The translations under genes were made by a program, and so were the position numbers. This document shows, piece by piece, positions 54,000 through 64,000 of a stretch of DNA of 64,000 nucleotides. The stretch is from assembly GCA_029783825.1 (NCBI GenBank), contig JAREIK010009690.1, positions 1 through 64,000 on the forward strand, read 5' to 3'. Below the pieces are notes generated by a model. The model saw only the letters and a program-made list of their open reading frames with translations. It ran no database searches and was not told the origin of the DNA. Within the stretch, counting starts at the first letter, position 1; every line of letters begins with the position of its first letter. This DNA comes from Sapria himalayana. Its lineage: Eukaryota; Streptophyta; Magnoliopsida; Malpighiales; Rafflesiaceae.

Positions 54000-54643
54000 T
54001 GTAACCTAGAAACTACGACCAAAATTTTGGTCGGTAGTTTGGTCGGTAATTAAGAAGTTATAAATATTTTAGAAAGCTACTTTAGCGACCATTTTTCATG
54101 GTAATATATTTTGTCTTTAAATGGTCTGTAATTTGTTGGTAATTTTTATTCGTTAATTCCCAACTAATATATAGATCAATTTCTGACCAAATATATTTTG
54201 TCGGTAAATATGGTCAGTAAATATGGTCTTTGGTAGGAAATATAGTTGAAAATATTTTTTTTTGAAACCCCCTTTTTGTCTCCAAATAGTCGTGATTTGG
54301 TCAGTAATTACTGACCTATTTTATAGGTCGGTTGTGTAGTCGATAATAAGTAGTTATAAATATTTTGGAAAGTCACTTTACCGACCATTTTTCATTGTAA
54401 TATATTGTTGATCGTTAGATGGTCAGTAATTTATAGGTAATTTTTATTCGCTAATTCGCTAATAATTTACAGACTAATTTCTGACCAAACATATTTGGTC
54501 AATAAATATGGTTGGAATATGGTTGGAAATAGTTTTTTTTCCGAACCCCCTTTTGGTCTCTAAATGATCGTGTTTTGGTCGGTAATTACCATCCTATTTT
54601 TTGGTCGGTAGTTTGGTCAGTATTCTTGTTATTTTTAGTAGTG
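54000..54643. mobile_element. CACTA-3: right end of a second CACTA family (TTTGGTCGGTAA-type)
   Basis: The sequence ends at 54643 with, in inverse, CACTACTAAAAATAACAAG, a CACTA terminus different from those of CACTA-1 and -2. The 640 bp before it carry inverted and direct copies of TTTGGTCGGTAA, GACCAAAT and ACCGACCATTT, a distinct subterminal vocabulary. A 296-bp unit is tandemly repeated just over twice (ttataaatatttt followed by accatttttcat at 54058 and 54354; a third partial copy from about 54580). I find no matching left end in the window, so the element is truncated or its left end has been replaced. The minus-strand transposase remnants to the left could have belonged to it. Confidence 0.75.
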
Positions 54644-55830
54644 GATATTTTAGGAAATCTGTGTTGAATATATATATTAGAATAATACTAGATGTGTGAT
54701 ATTTTAAAGTCTTGGTGCGATGATAAGTGACTTGATCCAAGTAAGCTAACTCTCGTATTTGAGACTATCAGATATAGTTGTTAGAAATCTAGCTTAGATT
54801 TCCTTTCAATTTACCAAAATAATATTTGTAGAGAATTTTATATAAAGTGCTAAGGGAAGACCACAAGTGGATCTACTCATCCTCGAGGTATTGATGATAA
54901 TTTTTCAAAGGCTACTAGTTTAGATGAAATTTAATCTAGTGTGTCTAATTGGACTGTTAGAGGTTCCACTTACAAGCTATATTTTGACATTGACACTTTT
55001 ATAAAATGAGATGCATACATTATAAAATTAACTTGAACACAAACTAATATAACATAAATCAAATTTCAGTAACTCTTATATACATATTAACTCATAAAAA
55101 CCCCTTATATAGGAGGGAAGTTCATTGGGCGACCCACATGAGTTGGGTGCTCCCATCAATGAGGAAAATAAAAGTAAAAAACCCCAAATTTTAAATAACT
55201 CCAATGAGAAATTTCAATATCCTTTTTATACTGGTGTGTGAAAGTTAAAAATATCAAAAGGTAAAATAATCAAATTAATTTTAACTAGAATCAAAGAATA
55301 TTTACTTGTAACATAATAAACTAATAATAATTAAAACAATAATTGTGTTGGCGATAATAAGAGCATCCTATGATGTTCTCAAATAATTTTTGGGTGTTCA
55401 AGAGAAGATCCTAAAGAGCTAGAAGTGCATTATAGTTAGATTATAAGAAATGATGTCGGCTCGTGAAGGAAGGTGGGCACACATAAGGGGTTTACATGGA
55501 GAAATATCTGAATAGAATCAATTTGTATGATAGGAATTAATAATGAAAGCATATGACAACGTGAAAATTTTCCAAATTGTGGGTTAAATTGTTTATGGAC
55601 CTGATTACAAACATATGATACAATAGGCATGGGGGACCCAAGAAATTTGAAACTCTAGGATGAGAAGACAATCTTGGGTTAGAAGAAACATCAACATTAT
55701 TAACCAAAGCAGAACTTGAACTTGCCACTATACATGGAACATAATTAAGTTGTATTGACAATCCCTATCATGCAATTCATTCATCTTTACCGTAAGAAAT
55801 ATTACTAGAGAAAATTGTATATTTAGTGTA
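54644..55830. other. unassigned sequence between CACTA-3 and LTR C
   Basis: No recognised gene. A 74-codon minus frame (55537-55761) has fairly protein-like composition (NYVPCIVASSSSALVNN...) but no family I know, no splice context and overlaps another minus-strand frame, so it is left uncalled. Confidence 0.45.
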
Positions 55831-56369
55831 TGTTGTATTTAGGTTTGTTTTGATAAAACTACTTTATATAACAAAAAATGTTTTCTATTTATATATTGTT
55901 AGTGCAGGAAATAAAATATTGAAAGGTTGGGACTGCAGTAATAGCACATTAATGGGGGTTGTTGCTTTGTCAGTGGCTGAAAAAAATTTGGAGCATAACT
56001 CTATCCACCCAAGTGATTCAACGCGCACCATTATTGATATCGAGAAATTGTTTAATATAAATTTCTTTTTATTTCTATTTTTTACTACTCCCAATTTACT
56101 GCTGAACTATTCATTTTTTGTCTTCTCTCTTTGTATGATTTTTGTTTCTTCGCAATTGCTGCATCTATAAGACATTGTGTTTTGGTTTATAGATCTGTAA
56201 ACACATATGTATTTTTCTAGTGAATATAGCTAGTCCATGCTGAATGACTAGTGAACCATATTATTTTATGTGTTTCTGGATTGTGGTTTTGGATATATCC
56301 ATCTTTCTATTTTCTTCTTCTTCTTCTGAATCTATAAAATTACAAACCTTGGAAGCAGAATTACTAACA
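55831..56369 (+). mobile_element. copia-type LTR, copy C
   Basis: Begins TGTTG and ends AACA. It shares with copies A and B the blocks gtgcaggaaataaaatattg, ggttgggactgcagtaatag, and ctgaatgactagtgaaccat, followed by ttggaagcagaatta-CTAACA. It is more diverged than A and B are from each other over the second block. Flanking 5-mers (gtgta, atgct) do not match. No internal coding region or primer binding site is adjacent, so it is a solo or truncated LTR. Frames of 67-114 codons across it are not genes. Confidence 0.72.
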
Positions 56370-59300
56370 ATGCTCATCTCAAATCATCAAGCCAGCAAAT
56401 TCATCATGGTTTCAAAGCAAGGAAATATTTTTTTCATGACTAGCTGACTTTTTTAATAAAATCAGAAGAAATCTACTTAGTAATGATTAAAGAATTATAC
56501 TTTGAAAAATTTAACTTATCATCTAATTTGGTTTTCTAGCATCATTAAGATCATTACTAAAGCATATGTATTTGGATTAAATGTTCTTTTGATTTAGAAT
56601 ATTTAGTCTAAGATCACCTTGACATATGAAATGCACCCTCACTAATAACAATGTAGTTAATGTTGTACATTTATTGTATATTTTTAATATATTCCAATAT
56701 AATATGTCGAATTTTTTATTTTCTTTTAGAATAAGTGTCATTATAGTTTTATATGGAGGAAGGAATTAGACCTGAGTGATACTTTATTATAGCATTTTAT
56801 AAAATATTGAAACATTGAAATAATTATATTCTAAGTTTAGTATTGGTATATAAGATGTTATACAATCTACACATCAGACATGCATTCATTGAAATAGTAA
56901 AACAAGATGGTTGTTGTATATATATTTTATTCTTAAGATTATTCAGAGAGAAATGTGTTTCTAATGTCTAGTTGATATACATATTATTTGTGAGAAATTA
57001 TAATAGAATGCCAAAATCTTATAATAACCATTTGGAGTTGTATTTTAATATTTGAAAATTCAAAAATTATGTCCATATGAATATATAAGAGAGAATCTAT
57101 ATTAATTAATTATTAATGATATAAGTGATATGTATTTTGGTTACAGAAAGCTATTTTAAAAATTTCTTATGATTCTCCTATTTCTGAAAGAATCATTAAT
57201 GATATCTTTGTCTAACATATTAGATTGAGATTGTCATGTCTTTTAATCTTTGGAAGACTCATACCTCTTGTTTTGGGACTATTAGGTGATATCCTGGTAG
57301 TGTATTTAAATATTGTGTCTCATGATGAAAATTGTGGCACTATTTTTTTTGTTTAAATGTTGAGATAATGTTTTCTTAATAATGTTAAATATATAATAGC
57401 AATTATGATGAATATTACATAAAAACATAAATAATATTGAATTTGTTAGTTTTTAAAATAAAAATCGTTAACAAAAAATAATTATTTTAATTTTGGTGAA
57501 CCAAAATCACTTTTCTGATAGAATAAAATGATGTTGTAAAAACCTTCTTGAAATTGATGGCAATACCACTAGCAAAAACACTTATTGACACTTGCAGAAT
57601 TTGTGCCCCACCAAACACTTTGCACAACTCTTACTTTTCCTTTATTCATGTTGTGACATCATGTAAGCTTGATGCATAACTCATAGGAACCCATTAGGGC
57701 TTTGTGTGCATTGGAAAAGAGAGAATGAAGAAAAAAGAGTGGAGAGAAAAATAAAACAAAAAAATATAATATTATTCTAGTAAAGAACCATTTTATTTGA
57801 ATTTGATTGCATACTTCATTCACCATTAGTGTTGCAACATACAGGCTTGTTTTTCTATTCCCTCATTCCTCATATAACTTGTATGTTGCTTGCTACTTTA
57901 AATGCAAACTACATAATTTGAATTACTCTATCCGTTGTTTTGTTTTTATTTTTTGTGTGCTCCTTTGTTCTTGTTCACCCTTTATTAATAGGTGGTTAGC
58001 TGATAATATCTCATTATCAAATTGTTGATCCCTATATTAGACGTGTTGTGCCCCCTTTCTCATTCAAAGTGATGCTGCATTTTTTGCTGGTAAGCCAAAT
58101 ATATGTGATTTCATTTAACTAGTATAAGCATATTTTTTAAGTAGTAGTTAGTAGTGAGGATGGCACCCTCTTTTAATTTCACAGCTTAAAAGGAATAATA
58201 ATTATAAAATGTTGATTATTTTATCCATTGCAAATTTGAGGTGTAAACTATTATAGAATGTTCATAAAATAAATACTTTTTTTAAGAATTATTTTTGTCC
58301 CCATTAATTGTTTTTTATTAAAGATTTACTTTTTGATAATTTATCTGACTTCCATGGTCATTATATAATCATGGAATATTGAACCATCATCAGAGACAAA
58401 AAGGTTGATTCAACTCCATCACAATCAGAACCTTTGATACTACTGTCATCCTTGAATAAAAGGCAAAGAACATAGACACTATGTATATGGAGGAAGTAAA
58501 CAAAAACAATGGGTAAGAATGTTCCAACTATTGATTAATTGCTTTTTATCCTTTTGAAAAAATGATTGTCTGCCACATCATTTCAGAACTGCCTAGATGG
58601 CCCATGCGGCATGGCACACAAAGTGCCAATGCCAATGATGATGTGTTATGCACATGTGCTGGCATGTGGCTTAGTGTTAGTGGGTGCATGGTCCAGTTGG
58701 CAGTGATGCCATGAGATGTGGTGCCATTGATGCACAGCTGTGGTGCATAACTGTGTGGAACTGCACAGTTTGTGCGTGGTGTAGTGAAAGTGGATGTGTG
58801 GTTGATGTACTGGGCGTGAACCATGTAAGTTTTGATGTAGCCATGGTGTAGTGTGTGCAACATGTGGGTTGTGTTCATTGGGTTCTTTTTTATATGTATC
58901 AAAGAAAGTTATTTTCCATGTAGAATCAGTGAGTAAAAAACTATGTAGTTGTTATGAAAGTGACCACTACTTTGGTGGTTCCATCACTATTAGACTACTA
59001 TAGTAAATGTTTAAAGTTAAGTGTGTAATGAAAAATAATATATTTAATTTATTTAATCTAGCACAATTTTTGTATTTTCTATTTTATCATGAGCTCATGG
59101 AGGAACGTATGATAGTTGCTTCTCAATGAGTTGAGGGTTTTATGAATCTTTAGATAACTTTTTTGAAGGAAGAAATGTAGGAAATAAATAAAGTGAATGA
59201 TGAGATGAAAGAAACCAAGAAAGTAATGAAATAGTAGAAGACCTATAAGGAACTATTAACATTCTTACAAGACTGATAGCACATCAAGTTCCATTAGAGT

Positions 59301-59559
59301 ACTCACGTAGGAGAGCCTAGCACAAATGCACATCTAATGATGAAGATGATTTAGTTTAAAAGATTTTATATCTATGTTATGTTTTTTAACCATTAACTTT
59401 TATATCATAATTATTTCTAAACTATTTTTGGTTTTTTTTTAAATAATAAAAAATGGTTTATAGTATATGTTTTTATTAAATTTAAAATAAAATTTTAAAA
59501 AAATGTAATCAATTTTTTGTAAAAATAAATTATGAAAATAATTTTGGAAATAAAATAGC
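56370..59559. other. unassigned interior of the CACTA-2 right arm
   Basis: Mostly AT-rich without recognised genes. Three patches stand out. At about 57991-58092 an AG...GT-bounded stretch reads IVDPYIRRVVPPFSFKVMLH on the plus strand and might be an exon scrap. At 58560-58880 a GT-rich, gatgtggtgc/gtgcatggt-like island opens a 118-codon minus frame of His/Thr/Met-rich text, probably simple-sequence derived. At 59090-59370 the plus strand reads, through stops, as a charged Glu/Lys helix (EINKVNDEMKETKKVMK), perhaps the tail of a transposon protein. None is firm. Confidence 0.4.
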
Positions 59560-59872
59560 TAGGAATTTTCCCTCACTAATTTAGCTAGAAATTTTGAGTA
59601 TATATTAAGTTGAAAAATATTAATTACTACTCTTAATTATGATCAAAATTAGGAAGGAAATAATATAATTAAGAAGGGAAGAATATAATTAGCTAGGGAA
59701 TTTTTTTCGTTGAAAGATTTCCTAGAAATTTTTTTTCTCTCAATATTTTGTGACGAGCATTTTAGTTTGAGATTATTTACATGATCAAAATGAAATCGTT
59801 ATTCTATTTAGAGATGGAATACGCCCAAATAGCTAGGAAAATTTCCCTAGCTATTTGTTCTTTTTTGTAGTG
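59560..59872. repeat. right subterminal repeats of CACTA-2
   Basis: Copies of atagctaggaattttccctc, tttagctagaaatttt, aattagctagggaa and ccctagctattt lead to the terminus ttttttgtagtg at 59872. The words match those at 40330-40740 and in CACTA-1, showing that both ends belong to one family. Confidence 0.8.
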
Positions 59873-62800
59873 AGATTGATAGATAGATTAAGAGATATAT
59901 TGATAGATAGATTTGATAGATAGATAGAAAGATAGCTTAATAAAAAGATATATAGATAAAGATATAGATAGATAAATAAACAAATAGATAGATAGATAGA
60001 GACAAATAAATAGATAAATAGATAGATAGATAGTTAGTTAGATAGATAGAAAGATATATAGATATTTTGATAGACAAATTGATAGAGGGATAGTTATAGA
60101 GATAGATAGATAGACAAATATATATAAAGATAGATAGTAAGTAAGAAAGATAGTATATAGATTAATAGATTGATAAATAAAATAGATAAACAGATAATTA
60201 GATAGATAGTTAGACTATTACATACACACACACACACATCAATAGATAGATAGATAGATTGACAAATTTATAGATAGATTTATAAATATTGATAGACAAA
60301 TTAATAGATAGACTGATATTTAGATTGATAGACAGATTGATACTTAAATTGATTGATGATAGATAGATAACTAGCTAGATATATAGATAGATATACAAAT
60401 AGATAGACAGACAAACAGATAGATACATAGATGGATAGATGAATAGATAGATAGGCAGATAGATAGATAGACATACAGATAGACATATAGATAGACAACA
60501 GATAGACAGATAGATAAAAAGATGATAAACTGAAAGAAAGATGGATAGATATATAAAAAAGATAGATAGACAGGCAGACAGACATATAGATAGATATATA
60601 GATAATCAAAATGATAGATGAATTGAAATATAGATTGACAGATAGACATATAGATAGATAGATAGAATATAATAGATTGATAGATAGGCGGGTAGATATG
60701 TAGATAGATAGATAAACAAATAGATATAAAAGAAAAATAGACAGATAGATAGAAAGAAAGATAGATAGATAGATAGTTAGTTTGTTAGAAAGATAGATAG
60801 ATATTTAGAAAAAAAGTTAGATAGATAGATAGACATAAAATAGACAAATAAATAGACAAGTAGATATATAGATAGATAGATAGATATAATATATAAAGAC
60901 AGATCAATAGACAAATTGATAGACATAAAATATATAGATAAAAAGATAGACAAATAGTTTGTTAAAGAGATAGATAGATAAATAGATAGATAGATAGATA
61001 AATAGACAGATAGATAAACATATAGATAGATAGATAGATTAATAGATAGATAGATAAATTGATAGTGAGATTGACTAATTGATAAGATAGATAGATATAT
61101 ATACAGATAGAAAGAAAGATAGATATAGATATATTGATAGACAGATAGATATACATACAGATAGATAATTATATAAATAGACTAATAGATAGATAGATAG
61201 ACTGATAGATAGACTACCAGACTGACAGATAGATATATAGATAGAGAGACAAATTGATGGACAGTTATATAGATAAATAAGGCATATAAATAGACAGATA
61301 GATAGCAGATTGATAGATAGACATATAGATAAATAGATACATAGACAGATAGATAGATATAAAGATAATAGATAGATAGATAGATAGGTACAAAGATAGA
61401 TCTATAGATAGCTAGATAAATAGATAGATTAATAGAAAGATAGATAGACATATAAATTGAAAAATAGATAGACAATTAGATTGATATATAGATAGATAAA
61501 TAGATATATAGACAAATAGATAGATAAATATATAGATAGATATATAGACTTATAGATAGATAAATATATAGACAAATAAATAGGATAGATAGTATATAAC
61601 AAAATAAATAAATAGAGAGAAAGATAGAAAAATAGACACATAGAGAGACAAATAGATGGATTGATAGAGAGATAGATATATAGACAGATAGATAGTCATA
61701 AGAAAGAAAATAGATTGACATACAGATAGATAGATAATAAGACATATAGAAAGAAAGATAGATTGATTGATGATAGACTGGCCGATAAATAGATTGATTG
61801 ATAAATAAACACTTAGAGAGACCAACAAAAAAGACAAACATATAGAGAGATAGATAGATAGATAGACAAATACATAGACACACATATAAACATACAGATA
61901 TATTGATAGATTAATAAACAGATAGACAAACATATAGAAAGATAGATAGACAGATAGATAGACAGATAGACATAGATTGATAGATAGAAAAATAGATAGA
62001 CAGATAGATCGATAGACAGATAGATTGACATATAAATAAATAGAAAATATATAGATAAGTAGATAAATATATTTACATATATATAGATTGTTAGACAAAT
62101 TGATAGATAGATTGATAGATAGAATGATAGACATATTGATAGATAGATGAATATAGATTGATAAAAAGATTAATAGAAAGATTAATAGACATATTAAAAG
62201 AAAGATAGATAAATAGATAGATAGAGATAGATTGATAGATAGATTAACAGATGATTAACACCAAAATTGACAAATTGATAGAAAGATTTTATACATATTG
62301 GTAGAATGATTAAAAGATAGATTGATAAACATATTGATAAATAAATAGATAGACAAATTATATAAAGATAGATAGACATATAGATTCATAGTTATTTAGG
62401 TAGATAGATAGATAGTTAGAGAGATAAAACACCTTATATAGATAGATTGATAATAGAGATGATTGATGATGAGAGAGATATAAAGATAGATAGATAGATA
62501 GATGGATAAAAGATAGAAATAGACTGATAGATAGATTAATAGATTGATATATAGATAGATAGATAGTTATGTATTAAGATTCATAGTGATAGACATATTG
62601 ATAATTAGATTGATAGATAAATTGATATTTAGATTGATAAATAGATTGATTGACAAAATTAAAAATAGATGGATAGCTAGATTGATTGATAGTTAGATAG
62701 TGAGATTTATAACAAATGATCACATATGATAATTATATTGATAGATAGATTGATATATATAATGACAAACAAATTTATAGACAAATTTAAAAATAGATTG

Positions 62801-64000
62801 ATAGATAGAAAGATAGATAGATAGATTAACATATAGATAGACATATATATAGATAGAAATATGGACAGGTATATAGATAGATAGATAGATAGATAGACAA
62901 ATAGATACATAGATAGATAAACAGGTAGATAAATATATCAAAAAATAGATCGGTAGATAGAAAGATAGATATACAGATAGAATAGATTGATAAATAGATA
63001 GATAGATAGAAAATTAGATAGATACATAGATAGATTGATAGATGATAGAAAGATTGATAGATAGACATATAGATAAATGGATAGATAAATAGATATATTT
63101 ACATTTAGATAGACAAATAGAAAGATTGATTGATAGTTAAATAGATAGACTAATATATAGAAAGATAAATAGACACATATATAGACACATATATATTATA
63201 CAAATAAAATAGATAGATAGATATATACCGAACTATATATAAATAGCAAATAAAATAGATAGTTAGTTAGATAGACATATAGACTAATAGATAGATCAAC
63301 ATTTAGATTGGGAGATAAATAGAAAGGTAGATTGATAAATAGATAGATATATAGAGAGATAGACTATGAGATAGATATACATAGATAGAAAGAAAGATAG
63401 ATAGATAATTAGATAGACAGAGAGATAGATAGATAGAAAGTCAGGTATATTGATAAATAGATAGATAGATAGACATATTGATATAGATAGATATACACAA
63501 AGAAAGGCATATAGATAGATAGATAGACATATAGATAGACAAATATATAGATAGATAGATAGACAGAAAAGTAGGCACATATATACACAAATAAATATAG
63601 TGATAGATGACCAATAGGTAGATAGATATATAGATAGATGGATAGATAGAATGATATAAATATAAATAGACATATAGATATATAGATAGATAGATAGACA
63701 AATAGATAGAAAGTAAGATAGATAGATAGATAGATATACATATGCATAAAGAGAGAGAGAGATAGATAGATATGCAGATAGATAGATAAATATGAACATT
63801 GAAAGATAGATTGATATAAATTATAGATAGATTAATAAATAGATTCATAGACAAACACATAGATAGATATATAAATAGATAGATAGATAGATAGATATAT
63901 AGATAGACAGATAGACAGATAGATAGATAGATAGATAGGTAGATAGAGATATAGATTAACTAATAATTTGATAGATAGATATATAAATAGATAATAGATA
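59873..64000. repeat. GATA-type tetranucleotide array 3
   Basis: Resumes directly after the CACTA-2 right end with agattgatagatagatt and continues to the window edge. Same variants as arrays 1 and 2, with a (CA)n run near 60222-60239. Minus-strand Ile-Tyr-Leu-Ser frames are artefacts. The array presumably continues outside the window, so its total length is unknown. Confidence 0.97.

Larger units (their letters stand above)
40314..59872. mobile_element. CACTA-2: 19.6-kb CACTA element with 3-bp target duplication
   Basis: The left end CACTATAAAAATTGTTTG (40314) and the inverted right end CACTACAAAAAAGAACAA (59872) lie directly in GATA array and are flanked on both sides by aga (40311-40313 and 59873-59875), the 3-bp duplication typical of CACTA transposons. 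The subterminal motifs CCTAGCTA, TAGCTAGGG and TTAGC...GATGG are the same as in CACTA-1, so it is the same family. Inside are minus-strand tnp2-like and Transposase_24-like remnants, a MITE, a captured UTP6-like exon, part of another CACTA family and a copia LTR. The size is large for the family because of this nesting. Confidence 0.88.

Noticed and set aside
1..64000. CRISPR-like arrays, rRNA or tRNA genes, bacterial operons
   Set aside because: The regular repeats are tetranucleotide or transposon repeats without unique spacers. No rRNA blocks or complete tRNA cloverleaf were recognised; the only A/B-box pair belongs to a SINE.

Overview
The window looks like repeat-dominated nuclear DNA of a flowering plant. 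The evidence is a CACTA (En/Spm) family with plant-type tnp2 and Transposase_24 remnants, a copia LTR family ending TGTTG...CAACA, a decayed copia reverse transcriptase, a plant-type tRNA-derived SINE, and exon fragments of two nuclear genes. The species cannot be named from the sequence. I see no intact cellular gene, rRNA, tRNA or CRISPR array.

Layout: (1) 1-14037, a degenerate GATA/GACA/TATA tetranucleotide array, broken once by a 70-bp CACTA relic at 2385-2454. (2) 14038-26215, a CACTA-ended insertion (CACTA-1) carrying two copia LTRs in inverted orientation, a triplet-repeat island, a SINE, a dead copia RT/RNase H, an RCC1-repeat exon fragment, a 27-bp minisatellite, a 600-bp inverted-repeat element with a G-quadruplex-prone core, and a tandem array of CACTA subterminal repeats. 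(3) 26216-40313, a second GATA array that contains a diverged higher-order duplication of about 5.7-5.9 kb. (4) 40314-59872, a second CACTA element (CACTA-2) of 19.6 kb flanked by a perfect 3-bp target duplication (aga). It holds a hAT-like MITE, a U3 snoRNA-associated protein 6 (UTP6)-like exon, two broken CACTA transposase genes on the minus strand, a 2-kb TATAGTTATA-type AT-rich tract, the end of a different CACTA family, and a third copia LTR. (5) 59873-64000, a third GATA array running off the window.

The parts relate by nesting. One long GATA locus was hit at least three times by the same CACTA family (2385, 14038, 40314). These elements then collected LTRs, MITEs and gene fragments. 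All coding remnants carry stops or frameshifts, so no working pathway is encoded. The many minus-strand reading frames rich in Ile-Tyr-Leu-Ser are by-products: TATC repeats contain no stop in any frame, whereas GATA repeats do.

The most unusual signals are the kilobase-scale higher-order structure inside the GATA arrays, their repeated targeting by one CACTA family, and the captured UTP6-like and RCC1-like exons with splice-like borders.
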